Below, piece after piece: positions 8,733 to 16,688 of a stretch of DNA of 64,000 nucleotides. The notes under the pieces are model-generated. The model was not told where the DNA came from, made no database searches, and saw only the letters and a program-made list of their open reading frames with translations. Position 1 is the first letter of the stretch. Every line of letters begins with the position of its first letter. The position numbers and the translations under genes are program-made. This stretch comes from Candidatus Saccharimonadota bacterium (GTDB lineage Bacteria; Patescibacteriota; Saccharimonadia; Saccharimonadales; Saccharimonadaceae), in NCBI GenBank assembly GCA_017537745.1, contig JAFYKF010000011.1:36779-100778 (forward strand), written 5' to 3'.

Positions 8733-9454
8733 AATACCTCCTCCAATACATTACCGGCATGTTTTACCAATGCCATTACTCTTGCATAGTTTTGTCGCGT
8801 TGGGCCCAAAACTCCGATATAGCTTCTATCCGAAAACGGCGACTTAAACCTTGAAATTATCAGCGATACTTCCGAATTTTTGCCAATCGGGTTCTCGTGA
8901 CCAATAAAGATATTCAACGGTTCGCCCGGCGCCGCCTCACGTAGCCATGGCTCCAAATTATCTAACAACTTCGCCACCGATTGCACTCGTCTCGTGTCCA
9001 TAAATTCCGGCTGTGTAAACAATCGTGAAATCCCAGACAGATATAATTGTCCATCAATCGTTGCTAACCCCAAATTACCGGTTAATTCAACTAAAGTATC
9101 CACTGCGCCTCGAATCGCTGCATCCGCCCGCGATTGCGAACTGACCCTTACTTCCAATACGTGCGTACCACGCTCCAAAGAACGCTCAGCTTCAAATCTA
9201 TCAAACTCAGTCTCAGGATTGCTCAAATTGTTTACATAATATCGATACCCAGCATCAGTCGGTACTCGCCCCGCCGAAGTGTGTGGCTGCGCAATCAAAC
9301 CTAATGCTTCAAGTCGCGCCATCTCCGCTCGAACTGTTGCCGGCGACACACCAAAAAGCTTCGCCATTGTCACGCTCCCCACCGGCGCTGCCGTCTCGGC
9401 ATATTCCTCTATTATTTGGCTCAATATTTCCTTCTGTCGTGCCGTGATTTCCAT
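8729..9454 (-). CDS. hrcA: Heat-shock repressor HrcA (short form)
   Basis: HrcA represses class I heat-shock genes by binding CIRCE. Residues 1-75 are the winged helix ('RQKEILSQIIEEY', 'VSPATVRAEMARLEALGLI', 'HTSAGRVPTDAGYRYYV'). The remainder is the GAF-like and dimerisation region, ending 'YIGVLGPTRQNYARVMALV', which is typical of HrcA. At 241 residues it is about 100 shorter than the usual 330-350, with the shortening in the central and inserted domain. The -10 box is 6 bases from the ATG, so the transcript should start at or next to the AUG. CIRCE lies directly upstream, so it is autoregulated. First gene of hrcA-grpE. Confidence 0.95.
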   Translation of the reverse strand: MEITARQKEILSQIIEEYAETAAPVGSVTMAKLFGVSPATVRAEMARLEALGLIAQPHTSAGRVPTDAGYRYYVNNLSNPETEFDRFEAERSLERGTHVLEVRVSSQSRADAAIRGAVDTLVELTGNLGLATIDGQLYLSGISRLFTQPEFMDTRRVQSVAKLLDNLEPWLREAAPGEPLNIFIGHENPIGKNSEVSLIISRFKSPFSDRSYIGVLGPTRQNYARVMALVKHAGNVLEEVL

Positions 9455-9460
9455 GCTTCA

Positions 9461-9498
9461 ATTATACAAAATTAGCACTCACATGTCAACAGTGCCAA
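9461..9498 (-). promoter_or_regulatory. hrcA promoter with CIRCE operator
   Basis: Read on the minus strand: TTGGCACTG-N9-GAGTGCTAA (9472-9498) is a CIRCE inverted repeat with two mismatches to the TTAGCACTC-N9-GAGTGCTAA consensus. Its 9-base spacer contains a perfect -35 TTGACA (complement of 9484-9489). Seventeen bases further on is TATAAT (9461-9466), then 6 bases to the hrcA ATG. HrcA bound here would cover the -35 box directly. Confidence 0.88.
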
Positions 9499-9501
9499 TT
9501 A

Positions 9502-9590
9502 TATCCGCGGGGGTGGCAGTCGCGGAGGGGGTCCCCCACAGAGCGTCAGCGATGTGGGGGAGGACAGCGACTGACAGGACCCCCGCTATA
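9502..9590. other. GC-rich nested inverted repeat between divergent promoters
   Basis: An 89-base GC-rich element in AT-rich surroundings with three nested perfect stems: GCGGGGGT (507-514 of this 9 kb block) with ACCCCCGC (9579-9586); CAGTCGC (9517-9523) with GCGACTG (9567-9573); TCCCCCACA (9532-9540) with TGTGGGGGA (9553-9561). The apical loop is 12 bases. There is no U tract, and it lies upstream of two divergent genes, so it is not an ordinary terminator. It could be a small structured RNA, a palindromic repeat element or an insulator. It lacks the GGAAGGAAGCAGCC-type core of SRP RNA. Confidence 0.6.
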
Positions 9591-9597
9591 TAATATG

Positions 9598-9606
9598 TGT
9601 TATAAT
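9598..9606 (+). promoter_or_regulatory. Extended -10 promoter of the adenylate kinase-like gene
   Basis: TGTTATAAT, with only 7 bases between the -10 box and the ATG at 9614. No -35 or ribosome binding site is visible, so a leaderless mRNA is predicted. A second TATAAT lies at 9589-9594. Confidence 0.55.
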
Positions 9607-9613
9607 TGTTACT

Positions 9614-10237
9614 ATGGAAGAAAAATTTAATGTAATTAAATCCTGGCTCGGCACAGGCTCTATCAATATCTTTGGCCTACCAATGTCTGGCAAAGACACT
9701 CAGGGCATCCGTCTCGCCGAGGCACTCGGTGCCAAATTCCTATCTTCTGGCCTCATCATCCGTGCCATGGAGCAAGAGAATCGCAAACATTATTCGGAGC
9801 ATGGCGCCCTTATCCCTACCGACGTCTTCTACAAATGGGTACTCCCCTACTTCAAACGCGCAGACCTAAAACAATTCCCACTTATTCTCTCTTCTATTGG
9901 CCGTTGGTTTGGCGAAGAAGATTCTGTCATGTCTGCCGCCGCTGCCGCCGGCCACGAAATCAAAGCCGTCATTCTCCTCAACGTCTCCGAAGCCGACGTC
10001 GAAAATCGTTTTACTGCTGCCAAAGCCATCGGTGATCGCGGCGAGCGTAAAGACGACAAAGACATCACCACCTTCCGCACTCGCCTTGAAGAATTCCGCA
10101 CCAAAACCTTACCAGTTCTTCAACATTACAAACAGCTTAATCTCCTCATCAATGTCAACGGCGACCAAACCCGTGAAGCAGTTTTTAACGAACTCGTCGA
10201 AGCACTCTACGCAGTAGCTTCACAATCTCGCGCCTAA
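9614..10237 (+). CDS. Adenylate kinase-like nucleoside monophosphate kinase
   Basis: Cytoplasmic P-loop kinase of 207 residues that probably phosphorylates a nucleoside monophosphate using ATP. The P-loop is 'GLPMSGKDTQ' at about residues 20-29, compared with GxPGxGKGTQ in classical adenylate kinase. It is followed by 'LGAKFLSSGLIIRA', matching the NMP-binding 'ISTGDMLR' region. A lid-like 'RFTAAKAIGDRGERKDD' and the C-terminal 'VLQHYKQLNLLINVNGDQT' are family-like. The substituted glycines (M, D) and the degenerate NMP motif make the substrate uncertain; AMP is only the default guess. Its 3' end overlaps the convergent lamin-tail gene by 53 bases. Confidence 0.75.
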   Translation: MEEKFNVIKSWLGTGSINIFGLPMSGKDTQGIRLAEALGAKFLSSGLIIRAMEQENRKHYSEHGALIPTDVFYKWVLPYFKRADLKQFPLILSSIGRWFGEEDSVMSAAAAAGHEIKAVILLNVSEADVENRFTAAKAIGDRGERKDDKDITTFRTRLEEFRTKTLPVLQHYKQLNLLINVNGDQTREAVFNELVEALYAVASQSRA

Positions 10238-11642
10238 ACTCATATATTATATATATAATACCTGCGACTAGCACACCGATTATTGCGTATACCGCCACAA
10301 AAGAAGTTTCTTCCTTATATTCATCTTCGCTCAGCGCATAAGTGGTACCGTTATTTTCAATAATCTTCCGGCATCTACCAGTTTCTTCATTTAAATAGTA
10401 CCCCTCCTTGCATGTTTTAGCCACCGCTACTTCAATTTTTCGGCACCGCCCAGTCAGAGGATTTAAATAATACCCATCTTCACATGTTTTTTCCGCCGCC
10501 ACCGTCGCTACTTTTACACAATTTCCCGTTGCCTCATTTATTACTTTTCCCTCTTCGCAAGTTTTATACTCCTGATAATTATTTGCTTCACCTCGCGTCA
10601 CTGCATAAGTCACCCGCCAAATCTCTTTCCCTTGTTCATCGTACCCCACAAAAGCATACGACGCGCCCTTCCGCTGTCCATTTGGATATTCCAATTTATC
10701 CACCACTGCACCATTCACATCTATAATTTCCAATATGTTTGAATTAGTTGGATTCTTTGTCAAGCTAAAATCACTCGCATTTCGCACATAATATTCTTCC
10801 GCCTTCAAAATTCCGCTTAGCTGATAATATTTATTTTTATATTTCAACGTACACCCATCCAGCAAAATCTGTTCCGACCCACTATTATATAGCTCCACAA
10901 ATTGTTCATCCTGTGTTTCCGCATAATAACTTAATATCTCCGAAAAAACCAACCCGGCACATTGTCCATTCAACGTATCAGCAGCCTCGCCCGCATCAAC
11001 TCCACCCGCCCCGCCACTATTATCTATCACCGCATCCGCATGATAAACTGGTTCATATTCAGTCAAATGCTCAAACTCACCAGTTTCCAAATTCCGCACC
11101 AAAATTGTCGGGCTACTTGATTTAAAAGCCTTTTTACACCCTTCCTTTCCCGTCCAACACACCGCATCCAACACTTCATCATCTTTTTTAAGCGTTAGCC
11201 CACCCTGAAAAGCTAACGTCTTTGTATAGTTAAAGTTTGCCAGCTCCGCTTCTTCACTGCTAGCAAGCCTTAAAATAATATTCTCACTAGTAGTCGTAAG
11301 GTGCTCGGAAAATTTCACCAATTCAGATTCATTTCCGCTTGAATTCGTATAGCTTAGACTAAGACTAGCGAGCGAAATCACGTCTTGGGGATGCTCTTTG
11401 CGAAAGCCAATTTCAATCATTTCCCCAACATTACTTTTACCGTCCACAGTATATCCAGGATTAATTGCCTTGATAAATATTTCTGGAATATTTTCATTTA
11501 TCACTATCTCCTCTGCCCCACCATCCACTATTTCCTCACCCACATCGCTTTCCGCATACACAACTTCGCCCACAACACCACCAACTAACCCACCCAACAT
11601 CACCCCCAACATTATTAATAATAATTTATAAAAGTTTTTCAT
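10185..11642 (-). CDS. Membrane-anchored lamin-tail domain surface protein
   Basis: An extracytoplasmic protein of about 485 residues. I chose ATG 11642 ('MKNFYKLLLIMLGVMLGG', a clear signal peptide). An upstream extension in the same frame would run into the divergent gene and carries no signal. Two lamin-tail-like beta domains follow: one with 'VGEMIEIGFRKE', and a clearer one with 'FSEILSYYAETQDEQFVELYN' and 'LEYPNGQRKGASYAFVG'. Next come three short cysteine repeats of the type K-T-C-x-x-G-x(9)-G-x-C and a C-terminal membrane helix ('FVAVYAIIGVLVAGIIYII') with a very basic tail. It is likely a cell-wall or adhesion protein. It overlaps the kinase gene convergently at 10185-10237. Confidence 0.8.
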   Translation of the reverse strand: MKNFYKLLLIMLGVMLGGLVGGVVGEVVYAESDVGEEIVDGGAEEIVINENIPEIFIKAINPGYTVDGKSNVGEMIEIGFRKEHPQDVISLASLSLSYTNSSGNESELVKFSEHLTTTSENIILRLASSEEAELANFNYTKTLAFQGGLTLKKDDEVLDAVCWTGKEGCKKAFKSSSPTILVRNLETGEFEHLTEYEPVYHADAVIDNSGGAGGVDAGEAADTLNGQCAGLVFSEILSYYAETQDEQFVELYNSGSEQILLDGCTLKYKNKYYQLSGILKAEEYYVRNASDFSLTKNPTNSNILEIIDVNGAVVDKLEYPNGQRKGASYAFVGYDEQGKEIWRVTYAVTRGEANNYQEYKTCEEGKVINEATGNCVKVATVAAEKTCEDGYYLNPLTGRCRKIEVAVAKTCKEGYYLNEETGRCRKIIENNGTTYALSEDEYKEETSFVAVYAIIGVLVAGIIYIIYEFRREIVKLLRRVLRRVR

Positions 11643-11700
11643 AGCTTCGTAGCCTAGCAAACACTTCAAAATATTGCAACCCCCTACCCCATTTTTATAT

Positions 11701-11708
11701 GATATAAT
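11701..11708 (+). promoter_or_regulatory. -10 promoter of the membrane protein gene
   Basis: TATAAT at 11703-11708, 6 bases before ATG 11715. Predicted leaderless start; the upstream bases TGATATAAT fit the extended -10. Confidence 0.55.
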
Positions 11709-11714
11709 ATAAGC

Positions 11715-12413
11715 ATGAGCTATATATTCCCTGTTATTTTCTTTATCGTGTCTATGGTAATTTTCTGTTTTTTGCAAATCCCTTCCGGCGTTTTTTCAAT
11801 GTTTTATCATTTTCGCCTTGCCAAAACTTCCAAAAAGCAAGCCGACGATGCCACACTCAGCTTCATTCTTGGCGTCGAAATTTTTAACACAATTATGTGG
11901 CTCCTTACCTATATCATCATTTTCTGTTGTCAATCTAGTTCTATCTCACCATTCTTCCTTTGGCTCATGACTGGCATTTGCCTAGCCGACGCAGTTGCCG
12001 CTTTCTTCTTTTATTTCCGCAAAAGCAAATCCTCAACTGCAACATTCATTTCTCGTCGCGTCGCCAAAAGTCTTGCCTCTCGCGCCAAAACCGTTAGCTC
12101 CCGCTCCGACGCCATCACGCTTGGCTTTGTTTCTTGTCTACCGGAACTTCTCTTTACACTCCCACTTTACATCACTTGTTCGGCCTTCCTCCAAAGCGAA
12201 AACGCCTTGCCTCGCGCCATTCTCATTATCGTCGCCGTAATCATCGCTGTAGTTCCACTTTTCGTCATCCGCACCTTCTTCCGCACCGACCACAACCTCG
12301 CCGAAATTCAACGTCTCCGTGTCAAACTCAAACCTCATTTCCGCATCATCCTTTCTCTCGCCTACATCGCCGCCACTATTACTTTAATGAATCTCGCCAT
12401 CATTAATATGTAA
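11715..12413 (+). CDS. Polytopic membrane protein of unknown function
   Basis: A 232-residue integral membrane protein with about six hydrophobic segments: 4-25, 48-75, 78-97, 135-160, 165-190 and 208-230. A basic, Ser-rich cytoplasmic loop in the middle reads 'SRRVAKSLASRAKTVSSR'. I recognise no domain. It is followed after 8 bases by a small protein gene with a good ribosome binding site and then by an oxidoreductase, so the three probably form an operon. A role in transport or envelope function is only a guess from topology. Confidence 0.75.
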   Translation: MSYIFPVIFFIVSMVIFCFLQIPSGVFSMFYHFRLAKTSKKQADDATLSFILGVEIFNTIMWLLTYIIIFCCQSSSISPFFLWLMTGICLADAVAAFFFYFRKSKSSTATFISRRVAKSLASRAKTVSSRSDAITLGFVSCLPELLFTLPLYITCSAFLQSENALPRAILIIVAVIIAVVPLFVIRTFFRTDHNLAEIQRLRVKLKPHFRIILSLAYIAATITLMNLAIINM

Positions 12414-12421
12414 GGAGCAAA

Positions 12422-12691
12422 ATGAAAAATTCCAACGACAAGAAACCAAAAGACTACGACAAACCATTTTTAGAAGCCGAAAAACTCCTCAAGCTCCACG
12501 CCAAAGGCCTTGGTATTCCCACTGGCGCCGCTGAAGATTTTATTAAACGTTCCGTCAAATCTGCTCAAAAAACCCTCAAAGGCAAATCCATCATCACCGA
12601 CGCCGATCTCACTCGCGCCATTTCAAAAGAGCTCAAAAAATACAACAAAGATTTAGCTTATGTTTATGAAAACTGTGATATAATAATTTAA
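12422..12691 (+). CDS. Small basic conserved-looking protein
   Basis: An 89-residue, lysine-rich soluble protein behind AAGGAG (12413-12418 region), 8 bases after the membrane protein stop. It is predicted helical: 'DKPFLEAEKLLKLHAKGLG', 'AAEDFIKRSVKSAQKTL' and 'DADLTRAISKELKKYNKDL'. The tail 'DLAYVYENCDII' recalls the end of an ATP-cone or a small histone-like fold, but I cannot assign a family. The -10-like TATAAT that may drive the next gene is embedded in its last codons (around 12677). Confidence 0.7.
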   Translation: MKNSNDKKPKDYDKPFLEAEKLLKLHAKGLGIPTGAAEDFIKRSVKSAQKTLKGKSIITDADLTRAISKELKKYNKDLAYVYENCDIII

Positions 12692-12702
12692 AAGATAGTA
12701 CT

Positions 12703-14076
12703 ATGATGGGCAAAAAATACAATTTCGACTATATTATTATTGGTAGCGGACCAGCTGGTAGCACCGCCGCCATCAATTTAGCAAAAGCCAAAAAGAAAGT
12801 TACCTTAATCGAAGGCAATGCTTTCGGTGGCAGCAATCTTAATACAAGAGATGTTCCCTACGCCGTTGGCCTTAACTTCTCGCATACCTTTGCAAAGCTC
12901 GCTCGCTATCCAGAAATCAACCGTCAAAATATTCATTTTAATTTTCCATCTGTAGCTTCTCGCCAAGAAAGTGCTATTTCTACCCTAAGCAATATCGGTA
13001 CCAATCTCTATAAATCCACTGGTATCACCTGCATCAAAGGGTATGCTAATTTTCTAGATAACCATACTGTCGCCGTCGGCAACAAACAATACACCGCTAA
13101 GACATTCATTCTAGCTACTGGCTCACACCTAAAAACCAGCGAAATCGCCGGTCTCGATTCTGTTGACTATCTCACCCCCGAATCCGCTATCAAAGTTCGT
13201 CGTTTACCAAGAGTTGTCTTTATCGTCGGCGGTGGCCCATCGGGTTGCGAAATTGCCGAATATTACGCGGAACTTGGCGTCAAAGTCCTCATCATGGAAT
13301 TAAAAGACCGCTTACTCCCACGCGAAGATACTGAAGCCGGCACCACAATCAAAAGTTATCTCGAAAATGAACTTGGCGTCATGGTAGTACTCAACTCCAA
13401 AGTTATCGCCGTTGAGCCCAACGGTGCCACCAAACGCGTCGTATTCACTACAAATGGACATGAAAAAATGGTAACTGTCGATTGCGTCATCATTGCAACC
13501 GGCTCCGAACCAACTACAAATTATGGCCTAGAAAATGCCGGCGTTAAATACAAACGCGCCGGCATACCAGTCAATCATCTTCTTCAAACCTCCGCCAAAA
13601 ACATCTACGCCATCGGCGATTGTCTCGGCAAAGGTTCTTCTACCGAGCGCGCCGAATATGAGGCTTCCGTCCTTGCCGCAAACCTTACTAGCCGCTCCAA
13701 GAATCTCCTAAACTACGTTGGCTTCATTCGCAAGACTAATACTTATCCAGAAGTTGCTACCGTTGGCCTTAACGAAGTAGACTTAATCAAACGCGACCGC
13801 AAATACAAAAAATCCATTGTCCTATTGAAAGATCTTCCCGCCAGCGTTATTGAACGCTCAAGTTATGGATTCGTCAAAATTCTCGCCGACAATCGCAGCG
13901 ACCGCATTCTTGGTGCCACCATCGTTGCACCAAATGCTATCTATCTAGCAGAAGAAATCTCAATCGCACTTCGTCACCGTCTCACCGCCTTAACTCTTGC
14001 TAGTACTCCACATGTCGCCAACACCTTCAATTATGCAGTTAAACTTGCTGCCAGAAATCTCATTAGCAAAAAATAA
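12703..14076 (+). CDS. FAD/NAD(P)-dependent oxidoreductase lacking the redox disulfide
   Basis: A 457-residue protein of the pyridine-nucleotide disulfide oxidoreductase class I fold (dihydrolipoamide dehydrogenase/mercuric reductase type). The FAD-binding Rossmann motif is 'IIIGSGPAGSTAA' (11-23), the NAD(P) motif 'VFIVGGGPSGCEIAEYYAELG' region is at about 177-197, the second FAD motif is 'IYAIGDC' (about 305), and a C-terminal dimerisation domain follows. The hallmark GGTCxNxGCxPSK is replaced by 'FGGSNLNTRDVPYAV': both redox cysteines are gone (N45, D50). The C-terminal HxHPT-type catalytic histidine is also absent ('ASTPHVANTFNYA'). A flavin reductase, oxidase or non-thiol role is therefore likelier than disulfide reduction. 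Confidence 0.85.
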   Translation: MMGKKYNFDYIIIGSGPAGSTAAINLAKAKKKVTLIEGNAFGGSNLNTRDVPYAVGLNFSHTFAKLARYPEINRQNIHFNFPSVASRQESAISTLSNIGTNLYKSTGITCIKGYANFLDNHTVAVGNKQYTAKTFILATGSHLKTSEIAGLDSVDYLTPESAIKVRRLPRVVFIVGGGPSGCEIAEYYAELGVKVLIMELKDRLLPREDTEAGTTIKSYLENELGVMVVLNSKVIAVEPNGATKRVVFTTNGHEKMVTVDCVIIATGSEPTTNYGLENAGVKYKRAGIPVNHLLQTSAKNIYAIGDCLGKGSSTERAEYEASVLAANLTSRSKNLLNYVGFIRKTNTYPEVATVGLNEVDLIKRDRKYKKSIVLLKDLPASVIERSSYGFVKILADNRSDRILGATIVAPNAIYLAEEISIALRHRLTALTLASTPHVANTFNYAVKLAARNLISKK

Positions 14077-14079
14077 GTA

Positions 14080-14108
14080 TTGACATAATAATTTATTTAG
14101 AGTATAAT
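14080..14108 (+). promoter_or_regulatory. Promoter of tRNA-fMet
   Basis: TTGACA (14080-14085), a 17-base spacer and TATAAT (14103-14108): a perfect sigma-70-type promoter about 28 bases before the tRNA. TTGACA immediately follows the stop codon of the oxidoreductase. Confidence 0.85.
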
Positions 14109-14136
14109 ACAAGCATACCATTCGGTTGTTGTATAT

Positions 14137-14213
14137 CGCGGGGTAGAGCAGCCTGGTAGCTCGTTTGGCTCATAACCAAAAGGTCGTTCGTTCAAATCGA
14201 ACCCCCGCCACCA
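14137..14213 (+). tRNA. Initiator tRNA-fMet (CAU)
   Basis: A 77-base cloverleaf with encoded CCA. The acceptor CGCGGGG faces CCCCGCC with an unpaired first position (C1/C72), the hallmark of bacterial initiators. The D-arm 'GAGCAGCCTGGTAGCTC' matches the classical initiator. The anticodon loop is CTCATAA. The anticodon stem is TTTGG/CCAAA, with only two of the three G-C pairs usual in initiators. Confidence 0.93.
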
Positions 14214-14240
14214 AGTTCTTGAAGGTGCAAATTCAAGGAA

Positions 14241-14283
14241 AAAATCTGCCTAGGTTACCCCCCTAACCCAGGCAGATTTTTTT
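14241..14283 (+). terminator. Intrinsic terminator after tRNA-fMet
   Basis: Long stem AAATCTGCCTAGGTTA / TAACCCAGGCAGATTT with a loop of C residues and a following T7 run. The A-rich other side lets it serve the convergent gene ending at 14290 as well. Confidence 0.85.
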
Positions 14284-14289
14284 AGTTAG

Positions 14290-15642
14290 CTACATATCGT
14301 AAGAAGTTCTATTATGTTCAGACGTCACAACCAGCTCCTTGGTTATAGGCGCAGCATTACCCATTCCCGTATCCAATATCTGAAGAGCATAATAGACAAA
14401 CGGGAACGAGACATCCATCGACTCAAGACGCGTCTCAACTCTCCGGAACAAATCATTCGCCCGTCCAGTCGAGTCAATCACAATTTGCACCTCGCTAATA
14501 TATGCCGTATTAGATTCAATTACCTCTTCGTCGTCACTCATTTCAGTTGAACATACTACATCGTCGTCGCATAGAAACATCATTGCAAAATCTGTATCTG
14601 GTTCCCCATACGGTAAAGTAACCAAGAATAAGAACGTGCCATCAATTCTCGCGCCACCAAATGGCTCGGGCAGTTCAATTGTCGTCTCGCACAAGAAAGC
14701 CCCAGTCGTACTACACTTTACAGCATAAGGCACTATGTTTATATGCTGGTAATTAGTTTTTGCCACCTGTGCCGGCGATATCACATTAACCTCATTTTCC
14801 CCATCGTAAACACTGATATAATTACCATCTAGTCCGCTCGACAAAGTTGTTTCATTCGGATCAACCGGCACCAAGAACAACGTAGCTCTATCTGTACGCC
14901 AAGTACCACCAATATTTTCGGATGGGCTATTGACTTGATCCATCGTAAATTCATCAGAAGTTTGAACCATTTGCAATTGAATAGTTGGCGGCGTTGGCGG
15001 TTGAACCGTCTGAGTAATCGGCTTAAATGTCACGCGTCCACCACTAAAATTCGAAAAACTAGTCGTCTGCCCCTCTCTCACTGAATACCAACTAAATCGA
15101 ATCTTTTTAATATCCTTAGCCGCAACATCATCAAGCGACACTCTTACCAATCGATAGTTTGTAGTCGAGGACAAATTTGCCCTATAATCTTTTAATACCG
15201 TCCCTATTTTCACACATGTATACGCTTGATTCAAATCACTTGTCTTTCCACTACCGTCAGTAGAAGTCGTATCACTAACCATCACCTCGCCGCTCTCATA
15301 ATCCGGAATTCGGCCAATCATATGAGCCACCATGTCACAATCTGCATTTTCCGGCTGCATCCACCACAATATCTCTTCACATGTCACCATGCCGTCGCCA
15401 TCTGGCTCCCTTGGCGTTATACCAGTCTTTTGCAAACATCTCTGATAATTTGCAAAAGCTAGCTTCGCATCTTCCACACCGGCCAACGCGGCATCATATG
15501 CCGATTGCGACAAATCATCATTGCTAGCTCTTGTGATCGCTGAAATAATCACCGTTGCAAAACTTGCCGCGATAATCACTAGTATCAATGTCGAAAACGA
15601 CACGATATAAAACGATGCAGCACCTTTTTTAAATCTTTTCAT
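14290..15642 (-). CDS. Type IV pilus accessory protein, PilX-like N-terminus
   Basis: A 450-residue protein with one N-terminal membrane helix ('FYIVSFSTLILVIIAASFATVIISAI', about 11-36) after a basic 'MKRFKKGA'. A Ser-Ala-rich helix 'QSAYDAALAGVEDAKLA' follows. This is the layout of PilX/pilus-assembly minor components, which lack a prepilin Gly-Phe site. The rest is an extracytoplasmic beta-rich domain with several Cys pairs. It lies 2 bases after the prepilin gene 15645-16670 and is the last gene of a three-gene pilus operon. No enzyme motif is present. It may be a minor pilus subunit or scaffold. Confidence 0.75.
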   Translation of the reverse strand: MKRFKKGAASFYIVSFSTLILVIIAASFATVIISAITRASNDDLSQSAYDAALAGVEDAKLAFANYQRCLQKTGITPREPDGDGMVTCEEILWWMQPENADCDMVAHMIGRIPDYESGEVMVSDTTSTDGSGKTSDLNQAYTCVKIGTVLKDYRANLSSTTNYRLVRVSLDDVAAKDIKKIRFSWYSVREGQTTSFSNFSGGRVTFKPITQTVQPPTPPTIQLQMVQTSDEFTMDQVNSPSENIGGTWRTDRATLFLVPVDPNETTLSSGLDGNYISVYDGENEVNVISPAQVAKTNYQHINIVPYAVKCSTTGAFLCETTIELPEPFGGARIDGTFLFLVTLPYGEPDTDFAMMFLCDDDVVCSTEMSDDEEVIESNTAYISEVQIVIDSTGRANDLFRRVETRLESMDVSFPFVYYALQILDTGMGNAAPITKELVVTSEHNRTSYDM

Positions 15643-15644
15643 TA

Positions 15645-16670
15645 TTATTCTCCGCCTGCCTGCATGGCAAAATTAAATTTATTAATTGCACAATAATCAA
15701 AATTTTCTTTTTCATATTCTGTCGGCGCCTTACATGACTTGCCACTCTCAACTATATTTGCGCCGCCTCTAACAGTACCAAGAATAAACGATACCGAATA
15801 AAACATATTCTTTTGCACCGTGCTCTCTGCTGGACGCGCCACATACAAATCAAATAATGCCAAATCACTGTCGGCATTTGTCATAATCAAGTCCTCCGGA
15901 GTATCGCTCATTACGCCAAAACTCACAATATTAAAATCACCACTAATCCCATCATCTTCTTCATCAATCTTCTCCTGACTATAATAACTATGGTTTCCCC
16001 CGCTAAGACTACTCGTTCTACGTGCCTCACTCATACATACTACACGATTCGAATCATGGATTTTTAGTAATCTAAATGGCTTTGCATCTTCGCCGTCCCA
16101 GCCCAGTATATATTTTCCGCTCTCAATCTTCGAGAAATCTGCATTTCTAGCTAAACTCCCCACAACCCTCACTACCCTTGAAGTCCCCCGATAAGTCAAC
16201 GTTGCCCATTTTTTCTGAGTCTTCTCCGGAAAACTCGCTTCCTCCATATCATAGTATCCCGAATTCCAAATGTAAGAAAAAGTACCAGTACAAAAAGCTC
16301 CATAAATCGGCACATTTTCTAGAGGCTCACTACTACCTTCCAGCGTAATAGTCGACGTCTTTACTAGGGTCACAAAGCTATAAGCCCCATCTTCTTCGCA
16401 ACGCGTCCTAGCGTCAATCTCTTCATTTTTGTTATAATATCGAGCACAATCTGCCGACACCGCTCGCGACGAAGAATTAGTCACCGCAAGTCGCATATCA
16501 TCCACAATATCCATACCCGCCGAATTAACTTGAGCAATTATTAAACCCCTACGATAAGTTGCCACGGTATCAGAAATAATTAATACCACAGACACCGATA
16601 AAATCCCTACAAATGCCATCGACAGCGCAAGCTCCACCAAAGTAAAACCTTCACTAAAAGACTTCTTCAT
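15645..16670 (-). CDS. Prepilin-like minor pilin (PilW/PilJ type)
   Basis: A 341-residue protein with a class III prepilin signal: 'MKKSFSEG-FTLVELALSMAF', cleavage expected after Gly8 and Glu at position 5 of the mature chain. A hydrophobic helix runs to about residue 30. The extracytoplasmic part contains several cysteines and a central 'FRLLKIHDSNRVVCMSEA' region. Its size and layout fit a PilW-like minor pilin that helps to prime or tip type IV pili. It is the middle gene of the operon 17588 to 14290. Processing would need a prepilin peptidase (not in this window) and polymerisation the PilB ATPase at 23219. Confidence 0.85.
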   Translation of the reverse strand: MKKSFSEGFTLVELALSMAFVGILSVSVVLIISDTVATYRRGLIIAQVNSAGMDIVDDMRLAVTNSSSRAVSADCARYYNKNEEIDARTRCEEDGAYSFVTLVKTSTITLEGSSEPLENVPIYGAFCTGTFSYIWNSGYYDMEEASFPEKTQKKWATLTYRGTSRVVRVVGSLARNADFSKIESGKYILGWDGEDAKPFRLLKIHDSNRVVCMSEARRTSSLSGGNHSYYSQEKIDEEDDGISGDFNIVSFGVMSDTPEDLIMTNADSDLALFDLYVARPAESTVQKNMFYSVSFILGTVRGGANIVESGKSCKAPTEYEKENFDYCAINKFNFAMQAGGE

Positions 16671-16688
16671 GTCTCTATTATACCATAA

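Noticed and set aside
9502..9590. GC-rich hairpin as SRP (4.5S) RNA or as a terminator
   Set aside because: Lacks the conserved SRP apical core and, as a terminator, has no U tract and sits upstream of two divergent genes.
14137..14213. Elongator tRNA-Met or lysidine-type tRNA-Ile(CAU)
   Set aside because: The unpaired 1-72 position and the initiator D-arm identify it as fMet.
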